This document shows, in pieces, positions 1-8,756 of a stretch of 64,000 nucleotides of DNA. Under the pieces are notes generated by a model. It made no database searches. It was not told the origin of the DNA and saw only the letters and a program-made list of their open reading frames with translations. The DNA is from Planococcus salinus (GTDB taxonomy: Bacteria; Bacillota; Bacilli; Bacillales_A; Planococcaceae). Position numbers and translations under genes: made by a program. Each line of letters opens with the position of its first letter. The stretch's first letter is position 1. The stretch spans positions 22,047 to 86,046 of the forward strand of contig NZ_RIAX01000009.1 of assembly GCF_003719725.1 (NCBI RefSeq), in the 5' to 3' direction.

Positions 1-95
1 ACTATTACTGGCAAAAGCATTTCTACCAAAAAAACAAGAAGTTACATGGCCATGACGATGATGATGACCATGGCAAAAAGCATAAACGCCATTAA
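1..95 (+). CDS. C-terminal end of an unknown protein (partial)
   Basis: The window opens inside a gene. Only the last 30 codons are present; they encode a very polar tail with several Lys, then a His/Asp cluster (HGHDDDDDHGKKHKRH) before TAA. This frame is preferred over the two others because it runs straight into a good terminator eight bases later and has the charged composition of a real C-terminus. His/Asp-rich tails are common on metal-handling or membrane proteins, but the family cannot be recognised from this fragment. Confidence 0.55.
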   Translation, partial: YYWQKHFYQKNKKLHGHDDDDDHGKKHKRH

Positions 96-102
96 TCAGT
101 AA

Positions 103-148
103 AAAAGGAACAGGCTCCCTGCTAGATGCAAGGGACCTGTTCTTTTTT
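103..148 (+). terminator. Rho-independent terminator
   Basis: Stem GAACAGG-C-TCCCT pairs with AGGGA-CCTGTTC, preceded by an A-run and followed by TCTTTTTT. It ends the partial gene at the left edge. Confidence 0.85.
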
Positions 149-302
149 GTGCGTTCCATCAGGTTTTCAAAAAGTCCACGAACCGATTTTATTTCCAGAG
201 ACATGTTCTTCTGCTGTTATTGGTATACTTAACTAAAGGCAGCGCAGACAAGGCGTACAAAAAGGGCGGATTGAATAGAAACGATTAAAGCCGACAGGTG
301 AA

Positions 303-1068
303 TTTATTCATACTTATGCATCTACTGAAGACGAGAAAGAATTATAACAGTTGGAAATGCGTTCTTTTTTTGGCAAAGATACAGAAACGAAAATCATCAA
401 AAGCTCATGCGGCATTGATCCGAGCAGAAGCCCGTTTATCAAAGAGCGGATTGAGGGGCTGTTTGAAGCCACGGCACTGCCGGATATTTTGAAGCAGTCG
501 GCTGAGGTGTATATGGAAATGGCCGCATTTTAAATGATTTTCCCGAAAATCAACGGGCTGGCTGTGTCTGATAACGTGGATTTCGGGGAAAAAGCGAAAT
601 TGAACGGTTGATCGGTGCTGCCATTACCGGGGAAGCGGTTGTCCACAACCCCGATGTCACGTTCGGACTTATGCCATTCGAGTGACGCTGGTATTTTGGC
701 ATATACCAGCAAAGCGAGGCTGTTTAGTTTACGCATCAGCAAAAACCGCGCGAGTATTCCGCAGCGCTGAGCACAAGAGTGGCACGCGCGGTCGCCAATA
801 TCGCTGTTTCTGAGCCTGCTGGAGTCAAAGCAATCGATCCGTGCTGCGGAATCCAAACGAAATTGGTCGAGGCATTGTCGATGGGGATTGATATTGTCAG
901 GCGGGATATTAACCCGATTGTGATTCATGGTTCAAGGGAAAACATCGCATATTTCGGATTGACGGGAAAAGTCGATTCGGGGCAATCGCCGACATCAAAC
1001 AGCAATATGACGTAGCCATCATTGACCTGCCCTATCATCTTTATACACGCATAACGCTTGATGAATAA
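303..1068 (+). pseudogene. Decayed TRM11-like RNA methyltransferase
   Basis: Pieces of one SAM-dependent methyltransferase lie in different frames. The first frame reads FIHTYASTEDEKEL, a TAA stop, then QLEMRSFFGKDTETK and DPSRSPFIKERIEGLFEA up to another stop near 533. Further fragments (AITGEAVVHNPDVTFGLMPFE, then REYSAALSTRVARAVANIAV) follow, then the SAM-binding motif AIDPCCG near 830 and, after one more frameshift near 980, the catalytic-loop motif IIDLPYHLYT near 1020-1050. Motif order matches the TRM11/UPF0020 class of RNA base methylases found in Bacillales. At least two in-frame stops and two frameshifts make it non-functional. There is no competing intact gene in this stretch. Confidence 0.8.
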
Positions 1069-1162
1069 CAGGAAATTGAGAATAGGATGGAAAGCATCGT
1101 TTTGATGAGATGCTTTTTTATTTTTTCATAGAAGGAAGCCTCTCTCCTTTTTCAAGGATTTC

Positions 1163-1486
1163 TTATCCCTCATTATCCGGGCGGCTTTCCTCTTTCTTGC
1201 TGTAAAATTCATAAGCAAAATAGCCACCCAATAAACCGATACTCGCGCCAAAGACAATTCCGATTGCTAATGAGATTGGAAAGAACAAGCTGAAAATTAT
1301 ACCCAAAGCGCTTCCGAAAATCATCCCAACAGGAATTAAACTATCCAATAAATCTTGGGCAGACGCTGATTTTTTCTTGCCAAGGGCGTCTCGCTTTTGC
1401 TTGAGTCTGTTAATGACAAACAATGCAATCGCTCCTACTGCCACAATCGGCAAGACTATAAGGACAATTTCAAATGCCGTTTCCAT
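1163..1486 (-). CDS. Small membrane protein, function unknown
   Basis: A 107-residue protein with an N-terminal hydrophobic segment (residues about 5-25), a basic linker (RLKQKRDALGKKK) and two more hydrophobic segments (about 50-70 and 73-93), ending in a charged tail. It looks like a three-helix inner membrane protein with glycine-rich helices in the second half. The start is supported by AGAGG eight bases upstream of the ATG. It stands alone, reading towards the methyltransferase relic. I do not recognise a family. Confidence 0.65.
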   Translation of the reverse strand: METAFEIVLIVLPIVAVGAIALFVINRLKQKRDALGKKKSASAQDLLDSLIPVGMIFGSALGIIFSLFFPISLAIGIVFGASIGLLGGYFAYEFYSKKEESRPDNEG

Positions 1487-1671
1487 ATGAAAACCTCTTT
1501 CGTATTCGGATTCGTGGATTCCTGTCGTTACCTTCTACTGTCAATGGTAAACGAACTCAGTTGAAACAGCCACTTCCACCTGTTTCTCGAAACCTCCAAT
1601 ACTCTCAATATCTGGAATTTTTTCAGAATCGCTTAAATTTTTTTACTCAGTTAGCGATTATATTCTCCCGT

Positions 1672-2406
1672 TTATAATTTTCCCGTCAAGCCGCCATCAA
1701 TCACAAAATCAGCCCCGGTGACATAGCTGGATTCATCTGAAGCCAAGTATACAACCATGTTGCTCACTTCCACCGGCTGGGCTGTGCGCTGCAAAGGAAT
1801 TTCCCTAGCCAGCTTACTGACTCGGCTTTTCCTGACCATCGGCGTTTCGGTAATTCCGGGATGAACGGAATTCACACGGATTCCCTCCGCTCCGAACTCG
1901 ATGGCTGCACTTTTTGTCATGCCACGTATGGCAAATTTTGAAGCGCTGTAAGCTATCGACTCACTGTTCCCTTTCAAACCGCTAATAGAAGAAATGTTAA
2001 TGATAGAACCATTCTCCGTTTTCCTCATTGACGAAAGTACATACTTCATCCCTAGAAAGACCGAGACTTGGTTGATATCTATGACTCTCCGATATTGTGC
2101 TTCTGTCATTTTTTCTATTGATTTGAGCAAAGCAATCCCTGCATTGTTCACCAACACGCTGACCGGCCCAAATGCTGATTCCGTCTCAGCGACTACCCTT
2201 TCCCAATCCAATGACTTCGTGACGTCATGCTTCATGAACTTGACGTCTCTTCCCAGTTCAGTTGCCATCGCTTCACCTTCTTTTTCCAAAATATCGGTGA
2301 TCATAACTTTCGCCCCTTCTTCTGAAAACCTTTTCGCATGCGATGCCCCCATCCCTCTGGCGCCTCCGGTTATAATCGCCACTTTGCCATCCAATCTGCC
2401 CATCAT
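1672..2406 (-). CDS. SDR family NAD(P)-dependent oxidoreductase
   Basis: A classical short-chain dehydrogenase of normal length (about 244 residues). The Rossmann glycine motif TGGARGMG is at residues 14-21, the NNAG motif at about 87-90, the catalytic Ser in ISSISG and the YSASK active-site Tyr/Lys in the middle, and PG with TP near residue 185. The C-terminus ends YVTGADFVIDGG, the usual dimer-interface signature. Family members reduce or oxidise a carbonyl/hydroxyl with NAD(P)H; the substrate cannot be told (steroid, cyclic alcohol and 3-oxoacyl-ACP reductases look alike). Two ATGs are adjacent at the start, both behind AGGAGGAG. It appears monocistronic. Confidence 0.9.
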   Translation of the reverse strand: MMGRLDGKVAIITGGARGMGASHAKRFSEEGAKVMITDILEKEGEAMATELGRDVKFMKHDVTKSLDWERVVAETESAFGPVSVLVNNAGIALLKSIEKMTEAQYRRVIDINQVSVFLGMKYVLSSMRKTENGSIINISSISGLKGNSESIAYSASKFAIRGMTKSAAIEFGAEGIRVNSVHPGITETPMVRKSRVSKLAREIPLQRTAQPVEVSNMVVYLASDESSYVTGADFVIDGGLTGKL

Positions 2407-2489
2407 CCAACTCCTCCTCTTTTTTAGGCAATGATTAATTATTCTGCAGCTCGCTGTTTTTATTCGAGATTGCAGAAAGGGTGTTACGC

Positions 2490-2971
2490 TTGAAAGCGAT
2501 GTTACGGGTGTTGGCTTTTTCTTTAATCGGTGGTTATCTTTTCAGCCTGCTGCACATTCCGATCCCATGGATGCTTGGTCCAATTGTTGTCGTTATATTA
2601 ACCCAATTCATTTATAAAGAACCGCTCAAATGGTCTGGAAAAATGCGCGATTTAGGCGTTGTCATGGTCGGTACGGTGATTGGTATACAATTTAATATCA
2701 GTTTATTCGGCATGATGAAATCTATTTTGTTTTATATGATTACATTGAACGTCATCTTAATCGATGGCTCGATTGGCATTGCCTTTTTGGCAGGAAAATG
2801 GTCGAAGATTCCGCTGAAAGCTGCTGTACTGGCCGCTATGCCGGGAGGTTTAGGTCAGATTATTGTCTTTGCCGAAGAAGAAAAGCTAAAGAAATCGGCA
2901 TCATTTCTTATTTTCAAGTCATTCGGCTCCTGTTGGTCGTTGGGTTCGTACCATTTATCGTTGCAGGTTAG
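2490..2971 (+). pseudogene. Truncated, frameshifted AbrB-family transporter
   Basis: The first about 140 codons match the AbrB/ammonia monooxygenase-regulator membrane family (IPIPWMLGPIVV, RDLGVVMVGTVIGIQ, AAMPGGLGQ), which normally has two repeats and about 350 residues. At about 2893 the frame shifts by one: the correct continuation reads AKEIGIISYFQVIRLLLVV and then stops at 2969-2971. The second half of the protein is absent from the following DNA. A TTG at 2490 behind GAAAGGG is the likely original start (a GTG at 2481 is the alternative). The remnant probably makes no functional transporter. Confidence 0.75.
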
Positions 2972-3213
2972 GTCATGAACAAACCATCCACTGATACGAA
3001 ACTGACCATCGGTTTCGTATTATTGTCGCAATTCAATTCGAATAATATAGGACTTCATCTTATATACCACCTTTCTTAACTCGATTGTACCAAGAAACCG
3101 CCAATTGTTTGGCCTTTTCTTTTCTAGCGCGGAGCAATCACTAACCAACGTTTATCTCCGCATCCTTTTGGGAATATAAATTAAAACAAAAACTGTTATG
3201 AAAGGGCGGTTAT

Positions 3214-3411
3214 ATGAGCGATCACCAATCATCTGCACAAGAAAAGAACATTCAGAAAATGAACGAGCTGATTGAAGAAAAGGATGCGGAAACTTCAAAA
3301 CAGCAAAATTCCAATACACAGGAACAAAAAAACCAATCGATAAAAGATAATGCCCGTACGCCAGACGAAAACAATAAGTTAACGAACAGCGACAATAACC
3401 GAAATCCTTGA
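3214..3411 (+). CDS. Small hydrophilic protein, unknown function
   Basis: A 65-residue, strongly polar protein rich in Gln, Asn, Asp, Glu and Lys with no hydrophobic core, so likely disordered. The ATG is preceded by AAAGGGCGG at good spacing and the gene is closed by a perfect terminator, which argues it is expressed. Composition resembles small stress or spore-associated disordered proteins of Bacillales, but I recognise no specific family. Confidence 0.6.
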   Translation: MSDHQSSAQEKNIQKMNELIEEKDAETSKQQNSNTQEQKNQSIKDNARTPDENNKLTNSDNNRNP

Positions 3412-3442
3412 GGATTCGTTATCTATCGCAAAACGTAAACAC

Positions 3443-3484
3443 AAACGGCCAGCAAATTGCCCCCTAATTTGCTGGCCGTTTTGT
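3443..3484 (+). terminator. Perfect-stem terminator
   Basis: Perfect 16-bp stem AACGGCCAGCAAATT / AATTTGCTGGCCGTT with a 7-base loop and a T-rich tail, just after the 65-residue gene. Confidence 0.9.
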
Positions 3485-3668
3485 TGATTGTGCAAGGATG
3501 TACATCAAACTGCTCGGCACATATTCTGTAAAACCAAAAGTCATGGTATTATAAAATCAAATTATTGTTAATATCGAGATCTCTCATCATGTATTTAACA
3601 TAATTTCATTGCTGAGCTTACGTGCCCTACTTCCTGGAAGCAGTCCAAAAAGAAAGGCGGCGCTGAGG

Positions 3669-4490
3669 ATGTTTGAGGAAATGAGATCCCGGTTTGTATT
3701 TGGCTGGATGTTGAGTGCGTCCATCGTGGCGATATTCATCGTGCTGCAGGCCACGGAAAACGTGCTCCTCACCGGTGTCTTGATGCAGTTGGTTTTCTAC
3801 ATCGTCCTGCCGGCGTGGCTTCTCGGCCACCACTTTAAAAAACGCAACGTGAAACTGCGCCAGGTCGTCTTCTTCCATGGAACTGCGCGCTGGTTATTGC
3901 CGGTCTTCGGACTTACAGTGCTGGTGGTGGCGTTTTCCATGAGCATCTATTGGCTGCTGATGCGGGCGCTCATCCCCATTGCTCCCACTGCCATCGATGT
4001 TGCACTCACGCCGCAGCCACTCCCCGATGCAGTATGGTATTTGATCGCAACCGGCTTCGTAATAGCGGTCATTGCACCAATCGCGGAAGAATTCGTGTTT
4101 CGCGGGCTGGTTTTGAATCGGCTGATCGCGACGTTCGGCTTCTGGAATGGGCTCGGCTTGACGAGTCTGATCTTCGGCATATTCCACATCAACTTTTTCG
4201 GTGCTTTTCTGTTCGCAGTGGTGGCGTCGCTGCTGTATGTGAAGACCGGCAATCTGCTTGTGCCGATTTTACTGCACATCGCCAACAACACTGTCGCCGT
4301 CTATCAAAGTTTCGTCAATCCATCTTTTCCGCAATGGCTGAGGGTAATGAATATCAATGACCTGTATACGAAAAGCATTCCGAACCTGATTGTGCTGATC
4401 ATTAGTTTGGCGCTGCTGTTGTTCATCATCTTGCGGCTGGCCAGGGACCCGGAGAACAAGATAGAAGAACTTCGCGTCTTTTGGAAATGA
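3669..4490 (+). CDS. CPBP family intramembrane protease (CAAX-type)
   Basis: A polytopic membrane protein of about 273 residues in the Abi/CPBP family of glutamic intramembrane endopeptidases. The signature motifs are present: EEFVFRG (the EExxxR catalytic motif) followed by FGIFH and then a late helix with LLHIANNT (the conserved His/Asn). Such proteins cleave prenylated or other membrane substrates, and some protect against bacteriocins; the substrate here is unknown. The ATG giving MFEEMRSRF is chosen over an upstream in-frame start because the paralogue at 60333 begins MFEEMKIRH. The two proteins share the same layout throughout. Confidence 0.88.
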   Translation: MFEEMRSRFVFGWMLSASIVAIFIVLQATENVLLTGVLMQLVFYIVLPAWLLGHHFKKRNVKLRQVVFFHGTARWLLPVFGLTVLVVAFSMSIYWLLMRALIPIAPTAIDVALTPQPLPDAVWYLIATGFVIAVIAPIAEEFVFRGLVLNRLIATFGFWNGLGLTSLIFGIFHINFFGAFLFAVVASLLYVKTGNLLVPILLHIANNTVAVYQSFVNPSFPQWLRVMNINDLYTKSIPNLIVLIISLALLLFIILRLARDPENKIEELRVFWK

Positions 4491-4566
4491 TTTTCCAAGG
4501 TTTGCACGAAATGATAATCTGTCCCTGATTATACAACACGGATGATCAGTATCCCGAGTTGTCCCT

Positions 4567-4604
4567 AAAAAAGCAAAAAGGACCGATATGGCCCTTTTTG
4601 CTTT
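4567..4604. terminator. Bidirectional terminator
   Basis: Stem AAAGCAAAAAGGACC / GGCCCTTTTTGCTTT with A and T tracts on the two sides. It can end the CPBP gene from the left and lies beyond the convergent cupin gene. Confidence 0.8.
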
Positions 4605-4740
4605 CTTGTTGCCTACTCTGCTCCATTGTTCTGTATTTCTTCAGTAGGAGAAGAAGAAACTTCCCCTGGTTGAAGTTTCTTCTTGAGCCGCCTCGTCCAA
4701 TCCCTCAGGGTGTCGTGCAGAATGGCCGCCTTACCTTGTT

Positions 4741-5235
4741 TCACCCCAGTATTTCAATTCCGTATTTCTGTGCAGTTGCAGTAAGTTTGTCCATATCAAA
4801 TTCGCCATCAACCTCAACAGATTCCGGCGGTAATTTATATTCCTCGGCTGGTAAACTTCGTTCAATGAAAAACTGTTCTCCTCCGGCAGGCGTAAACATG
4901 CTCAGCACTTTTGCAGGCGAATCCCCTCCAACTTGGTATTTGTGCTTGATGTGACGCGGCACATAAATACAAGTTCCCGGTACTCCTTTGATTGTTTTTT
5001 CGCCGATGGTAAATGTCATTTCGCCTTCCAGAACATAATACGTGAGTTCTTCATTGTTTCGCACATGTAAAGGCGATTCACATCCCGGCGGGTGCAGTTC
5101 TTCGATCAGACTGAATGCACCATTCGTGTCTTCGCCGGTCGCTTTCACTTCCAGTAAGGTGACTCTGAACCAATAGGCGTCGCCTTCTCCATGCGCAACC
5201 GAAAATGCGTTATTCATTCGCTGTACCACTTTCAT
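4741..5235 (-). CDS. Cupin domain protein
   Basis: A single-domain cupin of about 164 residues. The first cupin motif is visible as PLHVRNNEELTYYVLEGEMTF, with the metal-ligand His and Glu, and the second as PRHIKHKYQ. Such proteins are often quercetinase-like or sugar-binding; no substrate can be assigned. The start at MKVVQRMNN is placed behind GGGAGG, though the spacing is short and a GTG 9 bases further in is an alternative. The protein ends TATAQKYGIEILG, a sequence echoed just upstream of its own start, suggesting a former tandem copy. Confidence 0.8.
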   Translation of the reverse strand: MKVVQRMNNAFSVAHGEGDAYWFRVTLLEVKATGEDTNGAFSLIEELHPPGCESPLHVRNNEELTYYVLEGEMTFTIGEKTIKGVPGTCIYVPRHIKHKYQVGGDSPAKVLSMFTPAGGEQFFIERSLPAEEYKLPPESVEVDGEFDMDKLTATAQKYGIEILG

Positions 5236-5289
5236 TACCTCCCGATTTTTTGGGATTGAATAAAGCATACGGCATTTCTGCATCATATC

Positions 5290-5379
5290 AGTAATGGGGT
5301 GCTGCGAGCATAGTGGCTTTGGCATACGTCCTCCCGGAAATTCGATAGCGTATTTCTGGGCAGTCGCCAAAATTTTTCA
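5290..5379 (-). pseudogene. C-terminal remnant of a tandem cupin copy
   Basis: Upstream of the cupin and in the same frame lies KILATAQKYAIEFPGGRMPK, which mirrors the C-terminal TATAQKYGIEILG of the intact gene. It is best read as the tail of a second, mostly deleted cupin gene. The evidence is one short match, so this is tentative. Confidence 0.35.
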
Positions 5380-5838
5380 ATACCAGGCTAAAGAGCGCCC
5401 TGCAACAAAGAAATTTACGCTCATCTCCTTTTCGTGGCGCTGAAAATGCAACGGTCTTTCATCTTCAACCAAGTGCCAGGAAAACTCCGTCTGCTAAATG
5501 TTTGTAAGCCCGAAACCAAAGAAGCTGCGGGCATCACAATATAGAAGAAGCAGCAGCTTGAAACGGCGGCTTTAGTGCAATTGAGGGGTTTGAATCCCCT
5601 TTCTGTTCAAAAATCAGGGATGGACGAAAGCCGGCACTTCTTTTATATGTATAAATCTTTTTTCGCGTGAATCACTTATTATAATATCATCGATATATAA
5701 ATTTTAATAATTATATGACCGATAAATTATTTTTCATTCCACCCACTGAAGATGATTGTTTCCTACCTTTTACACCACAAATCCTTGTGCGTTTCAACCG
5801 CGTGGTTAAGTAGAAATGACCGATTGAGCACAGGGGAA
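5380..5838. other. Intergenic, no convincing gene
   Basis: No frame has both a plausible start and protein-like composition. A small hairpin (GAGGGG...CCCCTTTC) is near 5580-5605. AT content rises to the right, as expected near a promoter or a decayed segment. Confidence 0.5.
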
Positions 5839-6117
5839 TTATTTACCTCGATCAGTGGTTTTGTATTTTTCACCTTTGCTGTCATAAGTGATCCATTCAC
5901 CCACAGGCTCACCTTTTTCAAAATAACCCGACCGCTTTAATGTCCCATCAGCACGATACCATTCCCAATAACCCTCCGGCTTATCATCAACCATTTTTCC
6001 TTTTGACCAGATCGTTTTTCCATTGGCATGATACTTTATCGTATAGCCGTCAATCACTTCAAGGTTCTTTTCCTTAACACCGTTTTCGTGTACCAAGTCA
6101 CATTTTTCATTCTCCAT
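5839..6117 (-). CDS. MORN-repeat / YwqK-family protein
   Basis: A 92-residue protein with two MORN-like repeats of the form YhaNGKTIWSKGKMVDDKPEGYWEWY and RADGTLKRSGYFEKGEPVGEWITY (shown here in pieces: NGKTIWSKG, PEGYWEWY, DGTLKRSGYF, PVGEWITY). Proteins of this type are annotated as YwqK-family putative antitoxins, where they accompany WXG100/LXG toxin genes, but no toxin gene adjoins it here. GGAGGT seven bases before the ATG supports the start. Confidence 0.7.
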   Translation of the reverse strand: MENEKCDLVHENGVKEKNLEVIDGYTIKYHANGKTIWSKGKMVDDKPEGYWEWYRADGTLKRSGYFEKGEPVGEWITYDSKGEKYKTTDRGK

Positions 6118-6430
6118 GATTTACCTCCAGACTCATTCAGGATGAGTAGTTTACCGTTCACATTTATCACTTTATTATAGTATAAATGGCTCTGAAAATG
6201 GGAATAAGCACCATCGTTTTTTGCTCCATAAAAAAAATCTCATAACGGGTGCAGCATTTTGTTTTTCATCTAAACGTAATCGCGTGGTCTTATCCAGCAG
6301 AAAACTTCTGACTGCCTTGCTATTTTCCAATCCTTTTACGGAATAATAAAGACTGATATTTCGCTTTTTCCATAGTTCAGACTCTTAAACACCTCTTGAT
6401 CAAATGTTAGGAAGAGAGTTTCCTGCGTTT
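6118..6430. other. Intergenic with a possible degraded reading frame
   Basis: On the minus strand a protein-like stretch without a good start reads KGLENSKAVRSFLLDKTT and LRLDEKQNAAPVMRFF. It ends in stops and I cannot assign a family. It may be a gene relic; the rest looks like ordinary AT-rich spacer. Confidence 0.25.
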
Positions 6431-6487
6431 TATCCGAACTGCGGTAATAGGAATCGCGGAAAAGAGAAAATTCCCATTTTTATGGAT

Positions 6488-6592
6488 ATACTGTCTCTTG
6501 CAGACGAAATACTGGCCAATATGAATGAAATACTGTCTCTTACAGAAAAAATACTGGCCACTGGGCATTAAATACCGGCCAAGATCCCTTGA
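6488..6592. repeat. 21-bp tandem repeat array (ATACTG type), 5 units
   Basis: Five consecutive units each exactly 21 bp, all beginning ATAC(T/C)G: the first and third are ATACTGTCTCTTnCAGA..., the second, fourth and fifth ATAC(T/C)GGCCA.... Units alternate between two versions, as if the array grew by 42-bp steps. It lies between the DinB gene terminator and a degraded region. Confidence 0.8.
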
Positions 6593-6596
6593 AATG

Positions 6597-6632
6597 AAAA
6601 AGGCTCCGCATCCGCGAAGCCTTCTTTTAAGG
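6597..6632 (-). terminator. Terminator of the DinB gene
   Basis: Read on the minus strand, GGCTTCGC-GGAT-GCGGAGCC is followed by TTTTTC. It sits about 90 bases beyond the DinB-family stop. Confidence 0.75.
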
Positions 6633-6721
6633 GATTGGAGTTTTTCGCACGGCGAAAAACATCCGCTGGTGTCCTTGAATTTTGTGTATGGCAGATGCTG
6701 AAGCAATGGCACATATTCCTT

Positions 6722-7198
6722 TCACTCCGCTTCTCCCCCGCGCTGAGGCGGCCAGGCGCCGATGATTTTTCGGGCAAAGACCACTTGCCCGGCATGATAC
6801 GTATTGTGGAGCACGATGGTTTGCAGACAGTCGGCCCGGGTCTCTTCCCGTCCGGCAACCACTTGTTCCGATAATTCTTTCCCCGCTTCCTGCTCAGCTT
6901 CCTTTAATCCTTTCAGGTAATAGGCAACAGCTGAATCCCATTCATCTTCTGTTTCCGGCGCCGCCGCAGCCGGCCAGGATTCAGCGTCGGGATCCCCGCT
7001 TTTTGGCACTTCCCCCTTGAGAAAATCCAGCATGAAATTCTGCCAATAATTCATATGAAACAATAATTCCCAAACCGAATGCGGGAAATTTCCCGCTTTC
7101 TGTCCCGCCTGCTGCCAGTCCAATCCATCAAAAACCGTCGCCGTATCCACGTGCGCTCCTTCACCGTGCAGACCATTCCAAAAAAACTTCTCGTTCAT
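6722..7198 (-). CDS. DinB family protein
   Basis: About 158 residues with the DinB four-helix-bundle pattern: a first conserved His in SVWELLFHMNYW and a late HNTYHAGQ, together forming the usual three-His metal site. Members are thought to be thiol-dependent (bacillithiol) transferases or hydrolases; the substrate is unknown. The ATG at 7198 lies behind GGGAGGGA; an upstream extension would lack a ribosome site. No co-transcribed partner is obvious. Confidence 0.85.
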   Translation of the reverse strand: MNEKFFWNGLHGEGAHVDTATVFDGLDWQQAGQKAGNFPHSVWELLFHMNYWQNFMLDFLKGEVPKSGDPDAESWPAAAAPETEDEWDSAVAYYLKGLKEAEQEAGKELSEQVVAGREETRADCLQTIVLHNTYHAGQVVFARKIIGAWPPQRGGEAE

Positions 7199-7374
7199 AA
7201 AATCCCTCCCGAATCGTGAATTTCTCTTATTTACCTGTTCTGCGTAATTTGAAAACATCCTCTTATTTTTAAATTCAATCTGGTGAATACATTTAAAGAA
7301 GTTCACGTCCGAAACGTCAGAAAACGGTTGTGGGATATTCCCGCAGCACGTCCAATCTTCTACTAAGGGTTACG

Positions 7375-8696
7375 CTACAGATCCCTCGAAATTTCATTAA
7401 CAGATTCAGCAAATTTCCCAACCAATTCGTCTACTTCCTCTTTTGTGATGACAAACGGTGGCGCAATCAGGACCGTATCCCCCTGATCTCCGTTTATATG
7501 GCCTGAACCAGGATAGACAATCAATCCATTTTCAAAACACACCTTTTTAACCTTTTCCGCCAGTTTCGCTTCAGGTGGAAACGGCGTCTTATTTTCTTGA
7601 TCGGCTACGAATTCCACGCCTATCATCAAGCCGAGGCCGCGTACGTCCCCAATAATGTCTGATGTGGTCTTCACATTTTGGAGTTCTGAGAGTAAGTACT
7701 TTCCGATTTCAGAAACATGTTCCACAACATCATACTTCCTCAAATATTTTAAAACCATCAAACCTGCCTGCATACTTACTGGATTTCCGATATACGTATG
7801 CCCATGTGAAAATTGGCCACTGCCTTCGAAAAAGGTTTTAAAAATAGAATCTTTTACGATCACGGCAGCAAGAGGTGCATATCCCCCACTTATTCCTTTT
7901 CCGCCTGTAATCAAATCCGGAATAAAACCGAAATGTTCGGAAGCAAAATATTTACCGGTTCGACCAAAGCCACTCATCACTTCGTCACAGATCAACAGCA
8001 CATCGTATTGATCACAGATCTCCCGTATTCTTTGATAATAAACGGAGGGGCTGCAAGAAGCTGCATTGGACGTGCCGGTTACCGGCTCCAACATAAAAGC
8101 GGCTACCTGTTCTTCCCCCTGTCGTTTTATTTCTGCTTCCAGTAAATCAGCATAGTAGATCGGGTCGGCGTCTGGATTTCTGTACCAGTCAGGCGAATCG
8201 ATATGAGGAAAATCAATAAGCAGCGGTGTATAAGCCATTCTGCGCTTAACATGGCCACCGGCACTTAATGTTCCCAATGTGTTCCCGTGGTAGCTGGACC
8301 AGCGGCCAATTACTTTGTACTTTGAAGGCTTCCCTTTTTCTATAAAATATTGCCGGGCCATCTTGATAGCCGTTTCGTTTGCCTCTGAACCTCCGGACAG
8401 AAAATATACATAATCAAGAGCAGGTGGTGTAATTTCTGAAATCAACGAAGCGTATTCCTCCTGCGGCCGATTCCGAAATTGACTGGTATGGGCAAATGAC
8501 AACTCTTTAACTTGATCCAGAATTCCGGAGATCACTTCTTTATTGCCATGTCCGACATTCGATACCAATGCACCGGAGCTTCCGTCAAGATACTTTTCCC
8601 GTTTTCGTCGTAAATGTAAATTCCTTCCGCAGTTTGAGCCATTGGATAATCAGTCATAAGATTCCGGTGAAATACATTGCTGCTGTAACCCGCCAC
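7375..8696 (-). pseudogene. Class III aminotransferase with a 1-nt frameshift
   Basis: A PLP-dependent class III (omega) aminotransferase. The main reading frame from 8568 has GSEANETAIKMARQY, SYHGNTLG, the Asp-containing LLICDEVMSGFGRTG and the PLP-lysine motif TGGKGISGG, and continues to the normal C-terminus. The N-terminal 33 codons are in another frame, starting at a GTG at 8696 behind GGAGGAG (VAGYSSNVFHRNLM, then AEGIYIYDENGK). Joining them as GK-KYLDGSSGALVSNVGHG needs one extra A in the A-run at 8594-8597. The gene is therefore either a recent frameshift mutant or a sequencing error in a homopolymer. Substrate (amino acid or polyamine) is not predictable. Confidence 0.8.
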
Positions 8697-8756
8697 TCGA
8701 TCTCCTCCCGTTCTCCATAATCGAATTGGACATCACTCGCTTATTCAAACCGTCCC

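Noticed and set aside
3627..4291. Long open frames on the strand opposite the CPBP gene
   Set aside because: They run inside the clear CPBP coding region, lack ribosome sites and have unlikely composition; shadow frames.
4559..4954. Open frame after the first CPBP gene
   Set aside because: It starts in a terminator hairpin and overlaps the cupin gene antisense; composition is not protein-like.
5575..5605. tRNA-like TTGAATCCCC motif
   Set aside because: Looks like a T-arm, but no acceptor stem or anticodon arm can be formed around it.
6488..6592. CRISPR array
   Set aside because: Unit length 21 with no spacer separate from a conserved repeat, and no cas gene; tandem repeat only.
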